Below are positions 46,046 to 55,074 of a stretch of DNA of 64,000 nucleotides, piece after piece. Within the stretch, counting starts at the first letter, position 1. The number at the start of each line of letters is the position of its first letter. The notes beneath the pieces are model-generated. The model ran no database searches, was not told the DNA's origin, and was given only the letters and a program-made list of their open reading frames with translations. The position numbers were made by a program, and so were the translations under genes. Source of the stretch: Bacillus sp. X1(2014) (lineage in GTDB: Bacteria > Bacillota > Bacilli > Bacillales_B > DSM-18226); contig NZ_VEED01000019.1 of NCBI RefSeq assembly GCF_007678255.1, positions 1-64,000 on the forward strand, written 5' to 3'.

Positions 46046-48046
46046 ATGAAGGGTATTAATTTGATATTTAGAGATTTAAAGATGATGTGGCATCATAAAC
46101 ATGGAAGGATTGCCTTAGTGTTTCTATTGATCGTTCCGTTAATATATTCCGGTTTCTTTCTTGCGGGCTATTGGAATCCCTATGGACGGTTAGATCAACT
46201 ACCTGTCGCTGTTGTTAATCTAGATCAAGGATCGAAGATGGATAACAAGTCGATTGATGCAGGTAAAGAATTTGTCAAAAACTTAAAAGAAAACAAGGAT
46301 CTCGATTTCTCTTTCCTCTCTGAAAAGACCGCAAATCAAGGGTTAAAAGACGGGAAATTTTATATGGTGCTGACAATTCCAAAAGATTTTTCACAAAAAG
46401 TCAGTACATTAATGGATGAGCATCCAGAACAGGCAAAACTGAAGTATAAAATAAATCCAGGGAAAAACTTCGTTGCTTCACAAATTAGTACTACTGCAAC
46501 GGAAAAAATGAGAGCAAAAATAGCAGCGAGCATTACAAAATCCTACGCAGATGGTGTATTTTCAAATTTTGTTGAATTAGCAGACGGGTTACGTGCTGCC
46601 GGTGACGGGGCGTCAAAAATTAATCAAGGTACAATCCATGTCAAAACGGGAATGGTTCAGCTTTCAGATGGTGTCCACCGCTTAAATGATGGTGCAGAAA
46701 AACTAGAGGATGGAAGTCAACTGCTTTCAAAAGGTCAACAAAAATTAACTCAGGGGCTTGATGGCTTAAAAGAGGGCTCACAATCACTTTCAACTGGCAT
46801 GGAAAAGCTTTCTGACGGTCACGCAAATTTAGAAACTGGGATGGAACAATTAACGGAAGGTATGCAATCTCTAGCTCAGAGTGGTGAAAAGTTATCCCAA
46901 GGGCAAGCAAGGATGAAAAACACGACAGATGATTTAACGAAAGCCGTGGAGCAATTTTTGCAAAATCACCCTGAGATGAGAAATGATCCGACCTTCCAAC
47001 GAATTACTGCCATGTCAACTGGTCTATCAAAAGCAGCTGATTCATTGAGCAGTGGTCAAGCCCAACTTGCGCAAGGTGCAAAGCAATTAGTTCAAGGACA
47101 AGCAAAAGTCCAAGATGGAATGAAGCAGTTTGGTAATAAAATGGAGGATGCTTCGAAAGGGGCAAAAAAATTGTCTGAGGGAACTGTACAATTTTCCAAT
47201 GGTTTCTCTCAATGGAAAAATGGTTTTGCTTCATTAAACGATGGAATATTTTCTTTAGCAAATGGCGGAAGTAAACTGGACAACGGCACCAATCAGTTAG
47301 TAGATGGTTTAGATCAATTGACAGTTGGTTCAGATGAGTTAGCCACTAAATTAAATGATGCAGCGAACCAAACGTCGAGTATCCATAATAATGATCAAAT
47401 AACTTCCATGTTTTCAGAACCGGTTAAATTAGTAGAATCAGATTTATCTGAGGTTCCGAATTATGGTACGGGAATTACACCCTATTTTCTGTCCTTGGCA
47501 TTTTATGTAGGGGGAATTATGGCTGCGAACATCCTTCCATTAGGACGCAGACAAGACTTAATGGTTAATGGAACGCAGCATTTTATAAATAAACTCGGGT
47601 TGAAGTACTTGATTGCATTAATTCAGGTCTTATTTGTAGATTTGGTCGTACTTTTTGGATTTAAAGTACATGTGGCAAGTATTCCAATGTTTATTTTATC
47701 AAGCGTCATTGTATCCCTAACCTTCATGACGTTCATCCTTATGTTAGTGACCGTGTTTGGAGTTGCAGGGAAATTTATGGCTGTCACACTGTTAGTTTTA
47801 CAATTAGCAACATGTGGCGGAACATTCCCAGGTGAATTGAGTAACCCTGCCCTTAGCAAAATCGGCAGCATTTTACCAATGGCTCATTCATTACGGAGCT
47901 TCCAAGAGGTGATCTCGCTAGGAGATTGGGCAAGGCTTCAACAGCAAATACTAATCTTACTTTTATATCTAGTAATAGCTGGAGGAATTGGATGGGTGAC
48001 AAGTCACCTTCAACATTCCAAACCTTCTGTGGAGGCTTCTCATTAG
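46046..48046 (+). CDS. YhgE/Pip-type membrane protein
   Basis: 666 residues. One N-terminal membrane helix (about 23-43) is followed by a long extracytoplasmic region, whose residues about 195-440 are a run of heptad-like repeats (xLxxGxxxLxxG, DGVHRLNDGAEKLEDGSQ and so on). A C-terminal ABC-2-like block of five or six helices ends the protein. This is the YhgE / phage infection protein plan; relatives take part in cell-surface processes, export or solvent/drug tolerance. AAAGGGG precedes the ATG. Divergent from a LysR gene. Confidence 0.85.
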   Translation: MKGINLIFRDLKMMWHHKHGRIALVFLLIVPLIYSGFFLAGYWNPYGRLDQLPVAVVNLDQGSKMDNKSIDAGKEFVKNLKENKDLDFSFLSEKTANQGLKDGKFYMVLTIPKDFSQKVSTLMDEHPEQAKLKYKINPGKNFVASQISTTATEKMRAKIAASITKSYADGVFSNFVELADGLRAAGDGASKINQGTIHVKTGMVQLSDGVHRLNDGAEKLEDGSQLLSKGQQKLTQGLDGLKEGSQSLSTGMEKLSDGHANLETGMEQLTEGMQSLAQSGEKLSQGQARMKNTTDDLTKAVEQFLQNHPEMRNDPTFQRITAMSTGLSKAADSLSSGQAQLAQGAKQLVQGQAKVQDGMKQFGNKMEDASKGAKKLSEGTVQFSNGFSQWKNGFASLNDGIFSLANGGSKLDNGTNQLVDGLDQLTVGSDELATKLNDAANQTSSIHNNDQITSMFSEPVKLVESDLSEVPNYGTGITPYFLSLAFYVGGIMAANILPLGRRQDLMVNGTQHFINKLGLKYLIALIQVLFVDLVVLFGFKVHVASIPMFILSSVIVSLTFMTFILMLVTVFGVAGKFMAVTLLVLQLATCGGTFPGELSNPALSKIGSILPMAHSLRSFQEVISLGDWARLQQQILILLLYLVIAGGIGWVTSHLQHSKPSVEASH

Positions 48047-48049
48047 GGA

Positions 48050-48092
48050 CTAAAAAAGTGATACCAAACATTACATGGGTATCACTTTTTTT
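48050..48092 (+). terminator. shared terminator yhgE-like / arsR
   Basis: AAAAAGTGATACC / GGGTATCACTTTTTTT stem between convergent genes. Confidence 0.88.
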
Positions 48093-48095
48093 ATG

Positions 48096-48467
48096 CTATT
48101 TGTCCTCAGGCTTTTCCTTCGCTGGATGAAGATGTTCGACTTCGGTTACATCTGTCTCGACAAATAGCCTAAGTGCCGACAATTTATTTTCCCAAAATAG
48201 TTCAAAATATTGGAGCCAATCTTTTAATTCAAATAAAGGTTCCGGCTCAAGTTTGTACCTTGTTTCCCTGCCTGCTTTCCGTTCATTAACCAGCCCCGCC
48301 TCCGCTAATACACGGAGATGCTTTGAGACAGCAGTACGGCTTATCGGGAAATGCTCACTTATTGCCGTTACAGGCATCTCTTCTTTGCTAAGTAGTTTTA
48401 ACAGCTTTCTTCTTGTTGGATCAGCGATGGCTTGAAAGACATCATGCTTTGCCGAGGAAGCTGCCAT
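48096..48467 (-). CDS. ArsR-family regulator
   Basis: 123 residues, winged HTH (FQAIADPTRRKLLKLLSKEEMPVTAISEHFPISRTAVSKHLRVLAEAGLV). No metal-binding cysteines are present, so it belongs to the metal-independent subgroup often paired with SRPBCC proteins. Its ATG abuts the upstream gene stop with no gap, implying coupled translation. Confidence 0.88.
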   Translation of the reverse strand: MAASSAKHDVFQAIADPTRRKLLKLLSKEEMPVTAISEHFPISRTAVSKHLRVLAEAGLVNERKAGRETRYKLEPEPLFELKDWLQYFELFWENKLSALRLFVETDVTEVEHLHPAKEKPEDK

Positions 48468-48893
48468 TTATGCCTCAACATATCCCTGTAATTTTTTCAC
48501 AAGACCTGCCCAGCCCTGATTCATATGTTCACGGATTGGAGTATGCGGTTGACCAAATTCAGTGACTTTATTCGCATCCCAACCTCCATGAATTAATGTT
48601 AACTCCGTTTTATCATCTAGTTCTTTTAGTTCGAATGTGAGTGTCCAATCTTTCCCCCAATTAAAAGATAGACGGTTTGGAGGATCAACATGTGTTACCT
48701 TACATGGCGACATACCAAATTGTGCTGCATTTAAATGAAACTCATGACCTTCAACTGCCTGAAGATCATTCGGCATGAACCAAGCACTTAGACCCTCTGC
48801 TGTAGCCACTGCATCCCATACTTTTGCAATCGGAGCATTATAAACTAAGGTATACTTTATATCCTCTAATGTTGCCTGTGACGCGTTACTCAA
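48468..48893 (-). CDS. SRPBCC / AHSA1-domain protein
   Basis: 141 residues of the START-like SRPBCC fold (LVYNAPIAKVWDAVATAEGLSAWFMP, then the RLSFNWGKDWTLTFEL strands and a C-terminal helix HMNQGWAGLVKKLQGYV). It probably binds a small hydrophobic ligand or a client protein. The gene pairs with the downstream ArsR regulator in one operon, a common arrangement; it may be the sensor side of its regulation. Confidence 0.85.
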   Translation of the reverse strand: MSNASQATLEDIKYTLVYNAPIAKVWDAVATAEGLSAWFMPNDLQAVEGHEFHLNAAQFGMSPCKVTHVDPPNRLSFNWGKDWTLTFELKELDDKTELTLIHGGWDANKVTEFGQPHTPIREHMNQGWAGLVKKLQGYVEA

Positions 48894-49103
48894 AATAATT
48901 GCCTCCTCGAATTTTGCTGCGATATTTTTAAAATTACGAAACCATTTGGTTTCATATAAAAACTATATAACACCATATGGTTGCACGTCAAGCGGATTTT
49001 TTTTTAGGCTTTGCATCTACATGACTTTAAGATCTTGATTTTGACATTGTTTAAGTCACGTAGACCCCTTCTACGTGACCCTATTCTTGATTCTAATTCT
49101 GTG

Positions 49104-49913
49104 TTACTGAACAATATTTTTCCCATAAAAGATTTCATCCATCTCAATCTTTAACCGCTCAGTGATTTCAATATGTTCATCAGGGGTTAAAGTGTCTTTG
49201 GTATATCCAAATAAATAATTATTTAAATCGAATTCACGCAGTTTGCATTTCGTGTGAAAAATATGCTCCTGATAAACATTTACGTCAATCATATCGAATA
49301 ATTCACTAACATCCTCAGGGATATAATTCTGTATGGAATTGATTTCATGATCAATAAAGAGCTTGTGCCCCGATTTATCCCTTGTAAACCCGCGCACGCG
49401 GTAATCAATCGTCATAACATCCGTTTCAAACGAGCGAATCAAATAATGAAGCGCCTTTAGCGGTGAAATTTCTCCACATGTGGATACATCAATATCCGCT
49501 CTAAATGTACTGATTCCTTCATCCGGGTGAAATTCAGGGTATGTATGAACCGTGATATGGCTTTTGTCTAACTGCATAACTACAGATTCTGGCAATGGGC
49601 CTGGTGATTCTTCAAATGATTCATCTGGCGCATTCGCAACCGGTCCTTCAGAAACCAACAGGGTCACACTCGCCCCAGCCGGTTCAAAGTCCTGACTCGC
49701 AACATTTAATACATGGGCACCAATGATATCTGAAACATGCTTTAATATTTTTTGGAGCCTGTCCGCACTGTATTGTTCATCAATATACTTTAAATAAGCT
49801 TCACGCTCTTCCCTTGTTCTCGTAAAACAGATGTCATACATATTAAAACTTAACGATTTCGTCAAGTTATTAAAGCCGTGTAACTCAATTGCCTGCTCGT
49901 GTGTAAGTTTCAT
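49104..49913 (-). CDS. speD: S-adenosylmethionine decarboxylase, long E. coli-type
   Basis: 269-residue proenzyme that self-cleaves before S118 ([13 protein letters not shown]) to make the pyruvoyl cofactor, then decarboxylates SAM to supply aminopropyl groups for spermidine. The HP-x-G segment and [23 protein letters not shown] match the class 1A (E. coli) enzymes rather than the about 126-residue B. subtilis SpeD. No speE lies nearby. Divergent from dps. Between 48894 and 49103 only a GTAGA-type dyad (CACGTAGACC / CTACGTGACC) stands out. Confidence 0.9.
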   Translation of the reverse strand: MKLTHEQAIELHGFNNLTKSLSFNMYDICFTRTREEREAYLKYIDEQYSADRLQKILKHVSDIIGAHVLNVASQDFEPAGASVTLLVSEGPVANAPDESFEESPGPLPESVVMQLDKSHITVHTYPEFHPDEGISTFRADIDVSTCGEISPLKALHYLIRSFETDVMTIDYRVRGFTRDKSGHKLFIDHEINSIQNYIPEDVSELFDMIDVNVYQEHIFHTKCKLREFDLNNYLFGYTKDTLTPDEHIEITERLKIEMDEIFYGKNIVQ

Positions 49914-50012
49914 GACAGTTCCCCCTTAATATTAAGGTATCCTTTTCAAGTAAATATTATTAAGATACCCAGAGATGAAGCTTGTTACTTATTTAATTGT
50001 TTTTTATCTTAT

Positions 50013-50027
50013 TTATAATAATTATAA
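50013..50027 (+). promoter_or_regulatory. PerR box upstream of dps
   Basis: TTATAATAATTATAA, a perfect match to the PerR consensus TTATAATNATTATAA, just upstream of the dps -35. Peroxide-dependent derepression is expected, as for B. subtilis mrgA. It also lies 99 bases upstream of divergent speD. Confidence 0.85.
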
Positions 50028-50034
50028 TTTAATA

Positions 50035-50062
50035 TTTACTTTTAACTAATATGTGTTATAAT
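50035..50062 (+). promoter_or_regulatory. promoter of dps
   Basis: TTTACT, 16-base spacer, TATAAT, placed right after the PerR box. Confidence 0.55.
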
Positions 50063-50094
50063 TAATTCAGATAAGAAATTAGGAGGAATGCTAA

Positions 50095-50529
50095 ATGACA
50101 ATCGAACAAATGATCAACCAACAAATTGCAAACTGGAATGTACTTTATACTAAATTACATCGTTTTCACTGGTATGTGAAAGGTCCTCACTTCTTTACCT
50201 TGCACGGAAAATTTGAAGTATTATATGAAGAAGCAGCCGCTACAATTGATGAATTTGCAGAACAATTATTAACAATTGGAGGCCGTCCTGTTTCTACTCT
50301 TAAAGAGTATCTTCAACATGCAACAATTGAAGAAACGAACGAAACACTAACAGCCGAGGAAATGGTACAAGCAATCGTCCATGACTTTTCTTTAATCATT
50401 GATGAGTTAAAAGTTGGGATGGAAGTCGCCGAGCAAAATAATGACGAAGTCACTAGCGATATGTTTTTAGGCTTAATTGGAAAACTTAAGAAACATAACT
50501 GGATGTTACAATCTTTTTTACAAGCTTAA
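50095..50529 (+). CDS. dps: Dps-family DNA-protecting ferritin-like protein
   Basis: 144 residues. The interfacial ferroxidase site is visible in KLHRFHWYVKGPHFFTLHGKFEVLYEEAAATIDEFAE, with His, Asp and Glu ligands at the dimer interface. Dodecamers oxidise iron with peroxide and store it, shielding DNA. A TTAGGAGG site precedes the ATG, and a perfect PerR box lies upstream, matching the MrgA/Dps regulon. Confidence 0.92.
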   Translation: MTIEQMINQQIANWNVLYTKLHRFHWYVKGPHFFTLHGKFEVLYEEAAATIDEFAEQLLTIGGRPVSTLKEYLQHATIEETNETLTAEEMVQAIVHDFSLIIDELKVGMEVAEQNNDEVTSDMFLGLIGKLKKHNWMLQSFLQA

Positions 50530-50534
50530 TATTG

Positions 50535-50563
50535 AGGACAAGGCTTATACCTTGTCCTTTTTT
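50535..50563 (+). terminator. dps terminator
   Basis: AGGACAAGG / CTTGTCCTTTTTT stem with a 7-base loop. Confidence 0.88.
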
Positions 50564-50634
50564 CGTGTGGTAAATTGATTTTTTTCCATCCATGAATGAC
50601 TTTGCTATTATTAACACATGAGGGGAGGAACATA

Positions 50635-50679
50635 ATGAAGATATTCACGATCATGATGATGATCATTTTTTCTATGTAG
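50635..50679 (+). other. 14-codon micro-frame with strong ribosome binding site
   Basis: GAGGGGAGG at 8-base spacing before an ATG that opens 14 codons of hydrophobic residues (Met/Ile/Phe-rich) and a TAG. It leads straight into the 21-bp repeat array. It may be a remnant of a membrane protein gene or a short leader peptide; translation is unproven. Confidence 0.25.
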
Positions 50680-50687
50680 AAATTCGA

Positions 50688-50815
50688 GATTCGCTGATGG
50701 AATTAGGAAATTCGCTTATTGGACCTTGAAATTCGCTGATTGAATGCAAAAATTCGCTGATTGAACCTTGAAATTCGTCGATTGAATGCAAAAAATTCGC
50801 TGATTGAACCTTAAA
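50688..50815. repeat. tandem array of about 21-bp units, alternating dimer
   Basis: Six units start AATTCGCTGATTG (first and fifth varied) and end alternately in GAACCTTGA or GAATGCAAA, so the array is really a 42-bp dimer repeat: ACCTTGA, ATGCAAA, ACCTTGA, ATGCAAAA, ACCTTAA. Unit lengths are 21, 21, 21, 21, 22 and 21. No open frame crosses it. It sits between the dps terminator and the ytzG terminator. Confidence 0.8.
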
Positions 50816-50874
50816 ATTCAACAATAAGAATAAATACTCAAGAAAAAAGCCATACCTGGTACTCTAAAATGAGA

Positions 50875-50901
50875 AAAAGCAGCTCCAATTAGGCTGCTTT
50901 T
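50875..50901 (-). terminator. ytzG terminator
   Basis: AAAAGCAGC / GCTGCTTTT stem with A/T flanks, shortly after the ytzG stop. Confidence 0.8.
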
Positions 50902-50912
50902 CATATATAAGG

Positions 50913-51632
50913 CTATTTTACTTGATAATTTCGGAGTAACTCCACTTCTTCATCCGTTAGTTCTCGATATTCACCTAATTCGAGTGTCTCATCTAGCGGC
51001 AACGGGCCCATCGAAATCCGTTGGAGATAGACAACTCTTTTCCCAACGGATTCAAACATTCTTTTGACCTGATGAAATTTCCCTTCCGTGATCGTTAATT
51101 CTATGTCGGACCGGATGCCAGATTTTAAAATTTTCAATTCACCTGGCTTGGTTTCATAACCATCATCCAAGATAACGCCATTAGCAAACGCCTCAATATC
51201 GTCGTTAGTCACTTCACTATCAATGACCGCAAAATACGTCTTCGGAACATGCTTTTTCGGTGAAAGCAAGCGGTGTGCTAATTGACCATCATTGGTGATT
51301 AGCAGCAACCCTTCTGTATCCTTATCCAATCTACCAACGGGAAACGGTTCATAGACTTGGTCCTCGAGTTCTAGTAAATCGATGACTGTTTCGGTAGAAC
51401 TATCTTCTGTGGCTGATAGCACTCCTTGGGGCTTATTCATCATCAAATATATAAATTCTCTGTATTCGATAATTTCTCCGTTTAGTGTCACGGTTTGGGT
51501 GGATGGATCCACATGCTGTTTTGCATCTTTTACAACCACATCATCCACTTTAACCGCACTGCTTTTTAACAGCTGCTTAACTTCTTTTCTGCTTCCATAG
51601 CCGAGGTTTGCAAGCATTTTATCAATTCTCAA
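50913..51632 (-). CDS. ytzG: 16S rRNA pseudouridine synthase, RsuA/YtzG type
   Basis: 239 residues. An S4 RNA-binding domain at 1-60 (MRIDKMLANLGYGSRKEVKQLLKS) precedes the RsuA catalytic domain with D103 in the VGRLDKDTEGLLLITNDG motif and the K-TYFAV strand (HVPKTYFAVI). It makes a single pseudouridine in small-subunit rRNA. Its start overlaps the ytgP stop by 11 bases, so the two are co-transcribed. Confidence 0.9.
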   Translation of the reverse strand: MRIDKMLANLGYGSRKEVKQLLKSSAVKVDDVVVKDAKQHVDPSTQTVTLNGEIIEYREFIYLMMNKPQGVLSATEDSSTETVIDLLELEDQVYEPFPVGRLDKDTEGLLLITNDGQLAHRLLSPKKHVPKTYFAVIDSEVTNDDIEAFANGVILDDGYETKPGELKILKSGIRSDIELTITEGKFHQVKRMFESVGKRVVYLQRISMGPLPLDETLELGEYRELTDEEVELLRNYQVK

Positions 51633-53253
51633 CGCTTCTCTTCCTCCCAGGTAATTTTAATTTGTTCATGATCCGATCAAGTTTATCTCCAAATAAACGG
51701 CTGGCAAGTCCTGATTTTAAGCCAAGATAAAAATAAATTCCAGCTCCCACTGCCGCACAAATAACGATCATTATAACAGATTGAATTTTTGATGCCGGAG
51801 AAAGAAATAACAATAATAGTTTGTACATTAATTCTGTGCCCACCCACATAAATCCAGCAAAGATGACAATTAACAAGCTTCTTCTCCAAACAAGCCGGAA
51901 TGGATAACGCGCATATGCCTTAATAACAATCAAATTGATCAGGATGGCAGCAACATATCCAAGTGTTGTTGCCAATACTGCCCCTCTTGTTTCCATCATT
52001 TTTATTAGCGGGATATTTAGCGACAGTTTAATTAATAATCCTACAAGTAAACTTAACACCGTAAATCTTTGTTCGTTGATCCCTTGTAATATGGCAGCAG
52101 TAACAGAATATAAGGAAAATAGAATGGCCACAGGTGCGTATGCCCTTAATACTTCCGTACCAATTACATCATGCTGATAAAACGCTGTATATACTGGTTC
52201 TGCCAATAACGAAAGACCGATCGCTGCAGGTAACGTTAAAAATAACAGGACCTGAAAGGTCTGATTTAACTGTTGGTTTAGGCTTGCTCCTTCCCCTTCA
52301 ACGAAGGCCCTCGTTATACTTGGGACAAGTGTTAACGAAAATCCCGTTGCCAGAGAAACTGGAATAATGACAATTTTATGGGATTCAAAGTTCAAAATAG
52401 AGAAAAAGGATTCTGCAAATTTCGCTTTCCCGATTTCTGCCATTGCCTGACTAAAGGTGAATTGATCAATCGCCTGAAATAAAGGGTTGGCAATCCCCAC
52501 TAATACGAACGGAAAAGCATAAATAAGAATTTCCTTATAGATATCCTTAAGAGAGATATCAATTGTGCCCTTATCATGTGAAAGAAGTTCGTCTAAATGC
52601 GGTTTTCGTTTATACCAATACCAAAATAAAACGAATAAACCGCCAATTGCGCCAATAAAGGCAGCAAATGTCGCCACACTTACGGCTGTTACCATTGTGC
52701 CATTAAAAATATGCAAGACGGCGAAGGCCCCTAGAAGGGTAAACGCAATCCTGACAATTTGCTCCACAACTTGCGAAAGTGCAGAGGGGCCCATCGATTG
52801 GTGTCCTTGAAAGAATCCTCTAATGAGGCTCATAAATGGGACAACTATCAACGCAAAACTTACAGCTCGCATGACCGTTGTGACATTATCTAAATTTGCC
52901 TTTTTATCACCAACACTCATTTCAGCTAACGTTGGTGCCGCAAGATACATCACTAAAAAAGCCATTCCCCCAGTTAACAACATAATGACCAAACCCGATT
53001 TAAAAAGCTTCCTGCCAACTGCATATTCCTCAAGAGCATTATACTTTGAAATAAATTTCGATACAGCGAGGGGCACACCAGCTGTTGCAATGCTAATAAA
53101 AATCGTATACGGCACATAGGAAAACTGATAAAGTGTAGTCCCTTCCCGACCGACAATTTGAAAGAAAGGTATAACATAAATTAAGCCGATAACCTTTGAA
53201 AGTATCGTTCCTAGCGTTAATATAAATGTTCCTCTTAATAGCTTAGACTGCAT
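51622..53253 (-). CDS. ytgP: YtgP/MurJ-type lipid II flippase, MVF family
   Basis: 543 residues with about 14 membrane helices (MATE-like polysaccharide transporter fold). It begins MQSKLLRGTFILTLGTILSKVIGLIYVIPFF, the family start, with AGGAAGGG upstream of ATG 53253; the frame is open 23 codons further without support. Conserved charged residues inside the bundle (FISKY, R in IRGFFQGHQ) are present. YtgP is the B. subtilis MurJ ortholog and moves lipid II across the membrane. Upstream of ytzG in one operon. Confidence 0.9.
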   Translation of the reverse strand: MQSKLLRGTFILTLGTILSKVIGLIYVIPFFQIVGREGTTLYQFSYVPYTIFISIATAGVPLAVSKFISKYNALEEYAVGRKLFKSGLVIMLLTGGMAFLVMYLAAPTLAEMSVGDKKANLDNVTTVMRAVSFALIVVPFMSLIRGFFQGHQSMGPSALSQVVEQIVRIAFTLLGAFAVLHIFNGTMVTAVSVATFAAFIGAIGGLFVLFWYWYKRKPHLDELLSHDKGTIDISLKDIYKEILIYAFPFVLVGIANPLFQAIDQFTFSQAMAEIGKAKFAESFFSILNFESHKIVIIPVSLATGFSLTLVPSITRAFVEGEGASLNQQLNQTFQVLLFLTLPAAIGLSLLAEPVYTAFYQHDVIGTEVLRAYAPVAILFSLYSVTAAILQGINEQRFTVLSLLVGLLIKLSLNIPLIKMMETRGAVLATTLGYVAAILINLIVIKAYARYPFRLVWRRSLLIVIFAGFMWVGTELMYKLLLLFLSPASKIQSVIMIVICAAVGAGIYFYLGLKSGLASRLFGDKLDRIMNKLKLPGRKRSVEN

Positions 53254-53459
53254 AAAATCCCTTCCTACCCGAAGAAATACGTGCGCCTTTTCACAAATAT
53301 GAAAACTACTTTTTTTGCACACTATAGTAGTTTACAACTTCTTGCCCCCGGACGCTACTAACAACCAAGTGAAATTTATGAAAATATAGGCACATTCGTT
53401 TTATTTTAATGATAAATGTTTATAATGGAGTGATGGATTAATAAAAAGTTGGTGTATAT

Positions 53460-54734
53460 ATGGAATATGATGTAATTGTCATCGGCGGCGGCCCATCAGG
53501 GTTAATGGCTGCCATTGCTGCTGGTGAAAAAGGCGCAAAAGTTCTTTTAATAGATAAAGGTGACAAACTAGGCAGAAAACTAGCTATATCTGGCGGCGGA
53601 CGTTGTAACGTGACCAATCGCCTGCCGATTGAGGAAATTATCAAGCACTTGCCGGGAAACGGAAAATTTTTATATAGTGCCTTTTCTATCTTTAGTAATG
53701 AAGATATTATTAAATTCTTTGAGAAATTAGGAATCGCCTTAAAGGAAGAAGATCACGGCCGGATGTTTCCAGTCTCTAATAAAGCACAGTCCGTTGTGGA
53801 CGCATTACTTAATCAATTAGAAAAACTTAATGTACGAGTCTTTAAAAATAGCCCTGTCCGCGAACTCATTTATGAGGATGAGCGGGTTTCGGCTGTGGTG
53901 CTTAAAGACGGACAAACCATATCCGCTCAATCCGTCGTGATTGCTGTCGGGGGAAAGTCTGTCCCTCACACAGGTTCTACAGGTGATGGCTATGCTTGGG
54001 CTGAAAAAGCGGGCCATACCATTACTGAACTTTTTCCAACCGAGGTTCCAGTGACCTCAAATGAACCATTTATAAAAAACAAAGTCCTTCAAGGGTTGTC
54101 GTTAAGAGATATCGACTTAAGTGTCTTGAACCCAAAAGGGAAGCCCCTCATCTCGCACCGAATGGATATGATTTTTACCCATTTTGGGCTAAGCGGTCCA
54201 GCCGTCCTCCGCTGCAGCCAGTTCGTGGTGAAAGCATTGAAAAAGTGGAAGTTAACAGAAGTAACTATGAGCCTTGATGTCTTACCTGATAAGAAAGAAG
54301 AAGAAGTTTTTCAAGAAATTCTATCACTTGTAAAAAGTGAGCCTAAGAAAAGCATTAAAAATACGCTCAAAGGGCTCGTCCCTGAACGTTATCTCCTATT
54401 TCTATTAGAGCATAACGGGATGGACCCATCTGAACAAGGCAGCACTATTTCAAATGAAAAAATTCGTAGTTTTACAAAAAGCTGCAAGCACTTTCCTATT
54501 AAAGTCAATGGCACCCTGCCTCTTGAAAAAGCATTTGTCACGGGCGGTGGTGTGTCAGTTAAAGAAATTGAGCCTCAAACGATGAGCTCGAAACTAATGA
54601 ATGGCTTATATTTTTGCGGTGAAATCATAGATATCCATGGGTACACCGGGGGTTATAATATTACCTCTGCACTTGTAACTGGAAGATTAGCTGGAACCAA
54701 TGCGGCCTTATATGCGAAAAATAAAAAGGTCTGA
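53460..54734 (+). CDS. ytfP: YtfP, HI0933/BaiN-type flavoprotein
   Basis: 424 residues. FAD dinucleotide site [14 protein letters not shown], the family hallmark [16 protein letters not shown], and the second nucleotide motif VIAVGG; the C-terminal GGVSVKEI and [15 protein letters not shown] close the FAD site. NAD(P)/FAD-dependent oxidoreductase of unknown substrate. Its TGA lies inside the hairpin shared with cse60. Confidence 0.9.
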   Translation: MEYDVIVIGGGPSGLMAAIAAGEKGAKVLLIDKGDKLGRKLAISGGGRCNVTNRLPIEEIIKHLPGNGKFLYSAFSIFSNEDIIKFFEKLGIALKEEDHGRMFPVSNKAQSVVDALLNQLEKLNVRVFKNSPVRELIYEDERVSAVVLKDGQTISAQSVVIAVGGKSVPHTGSTGDGYAWAEKAGHTITELFPTEVPVTSNEPFIKNKVLQGLSLRDIDLSVLNPKGKPLISHRMDMIFTHFGLSGPAVLRCSQFVVKALKKWKLTEVTMSLDVLPDKKEEEVFQEILSLVKSEPKKSIKNTLKGLVPERYLLFLLEHNGMDPSEQGSTISNEKIRSFTKSCKHFPIKVNGTLPLEKAFVTGGGVSVKEIEPQTMSSKLMNGLYFCGEIIDIHGYTGGYNITSALVTGRLAGTNAALYAKNKKV

Positions 54735-54750
54735 CAAATTGTCAGGCCTT
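54726..54750 (-). terminator. terminator hairpin containing both ytfP and cse60 stops
   Basis: AAGGtCTGAC / GTCAGgCCTT around a short centre, followed on the minus strand by TTTTTATTTTT. The ytfP TGA (54732-54734) and the cse60 TGA (54742-54744) are the two arms' mirror positions. Confidence 0.7.
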
Positions 54751-54927
54751 GTAAATAATCATCGCTGAAAAACAATAAATCTGCTCCTCTTCTTCTTCCT
54801 CTGCCATTGCGGCCACATTATATTTAATATCAAGCAGACTTGTTTCGTCCAGCCCTTTTAAAAAACGATTCATTTCCTTTTCCAAATCCTTCTCATGCTC
54901 CCGATCAAACAACTTCACCTGTATCAA
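54742..54927 (-). CDS. cse60: Cse60, sporulation-specific acidic protein
   Basis: 61 residues, matching the 60-residue B. subtilis Cse60 (YteV): MIQVKLFDREHEKDLEKEMN at the start, a glutamate run in the middle and IYCFSAMIIYKA at the end. In B. subtilis it is expressed in the mother cell under sigma-E; no clear sigma-E boxes were read here. TTG start with GAGAGGGAGAG upstream. Its presence marks a spore former and borders the ena-type region. Confidence 0.88.
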   Translation of the reverse strand: MIQVKLFDREHEKDLEKEMNRFLKGLDETSLLDIKYNVAAMAEEEEEEQIYCFSAMIIYKA

Positions 54928-55074
54928 TGTTCTCTCCCTCTCTTTTTTACTACTATTCTTACCACTTTTCTGAATTTTAAAAATTCAATCTTTAATAAAA
55001 GTTAAGTTTATTTTAAGTTTGAGCTTGTAAACTTCCTTTTAGAAAGACGGTTTTATTTTGAAAGGAGTATATAC

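Noticed and set aside
47004..47261. Minus-strand frame within the YhgE-type gene
   Set aside because: Shadow of the heptad-repeat coding region.
50688..50815. CRISPR array
   Set aside because: Units are contiguous without spacers, 21 bp is too short for a repeat-spacer unit, and no cas genes are near.
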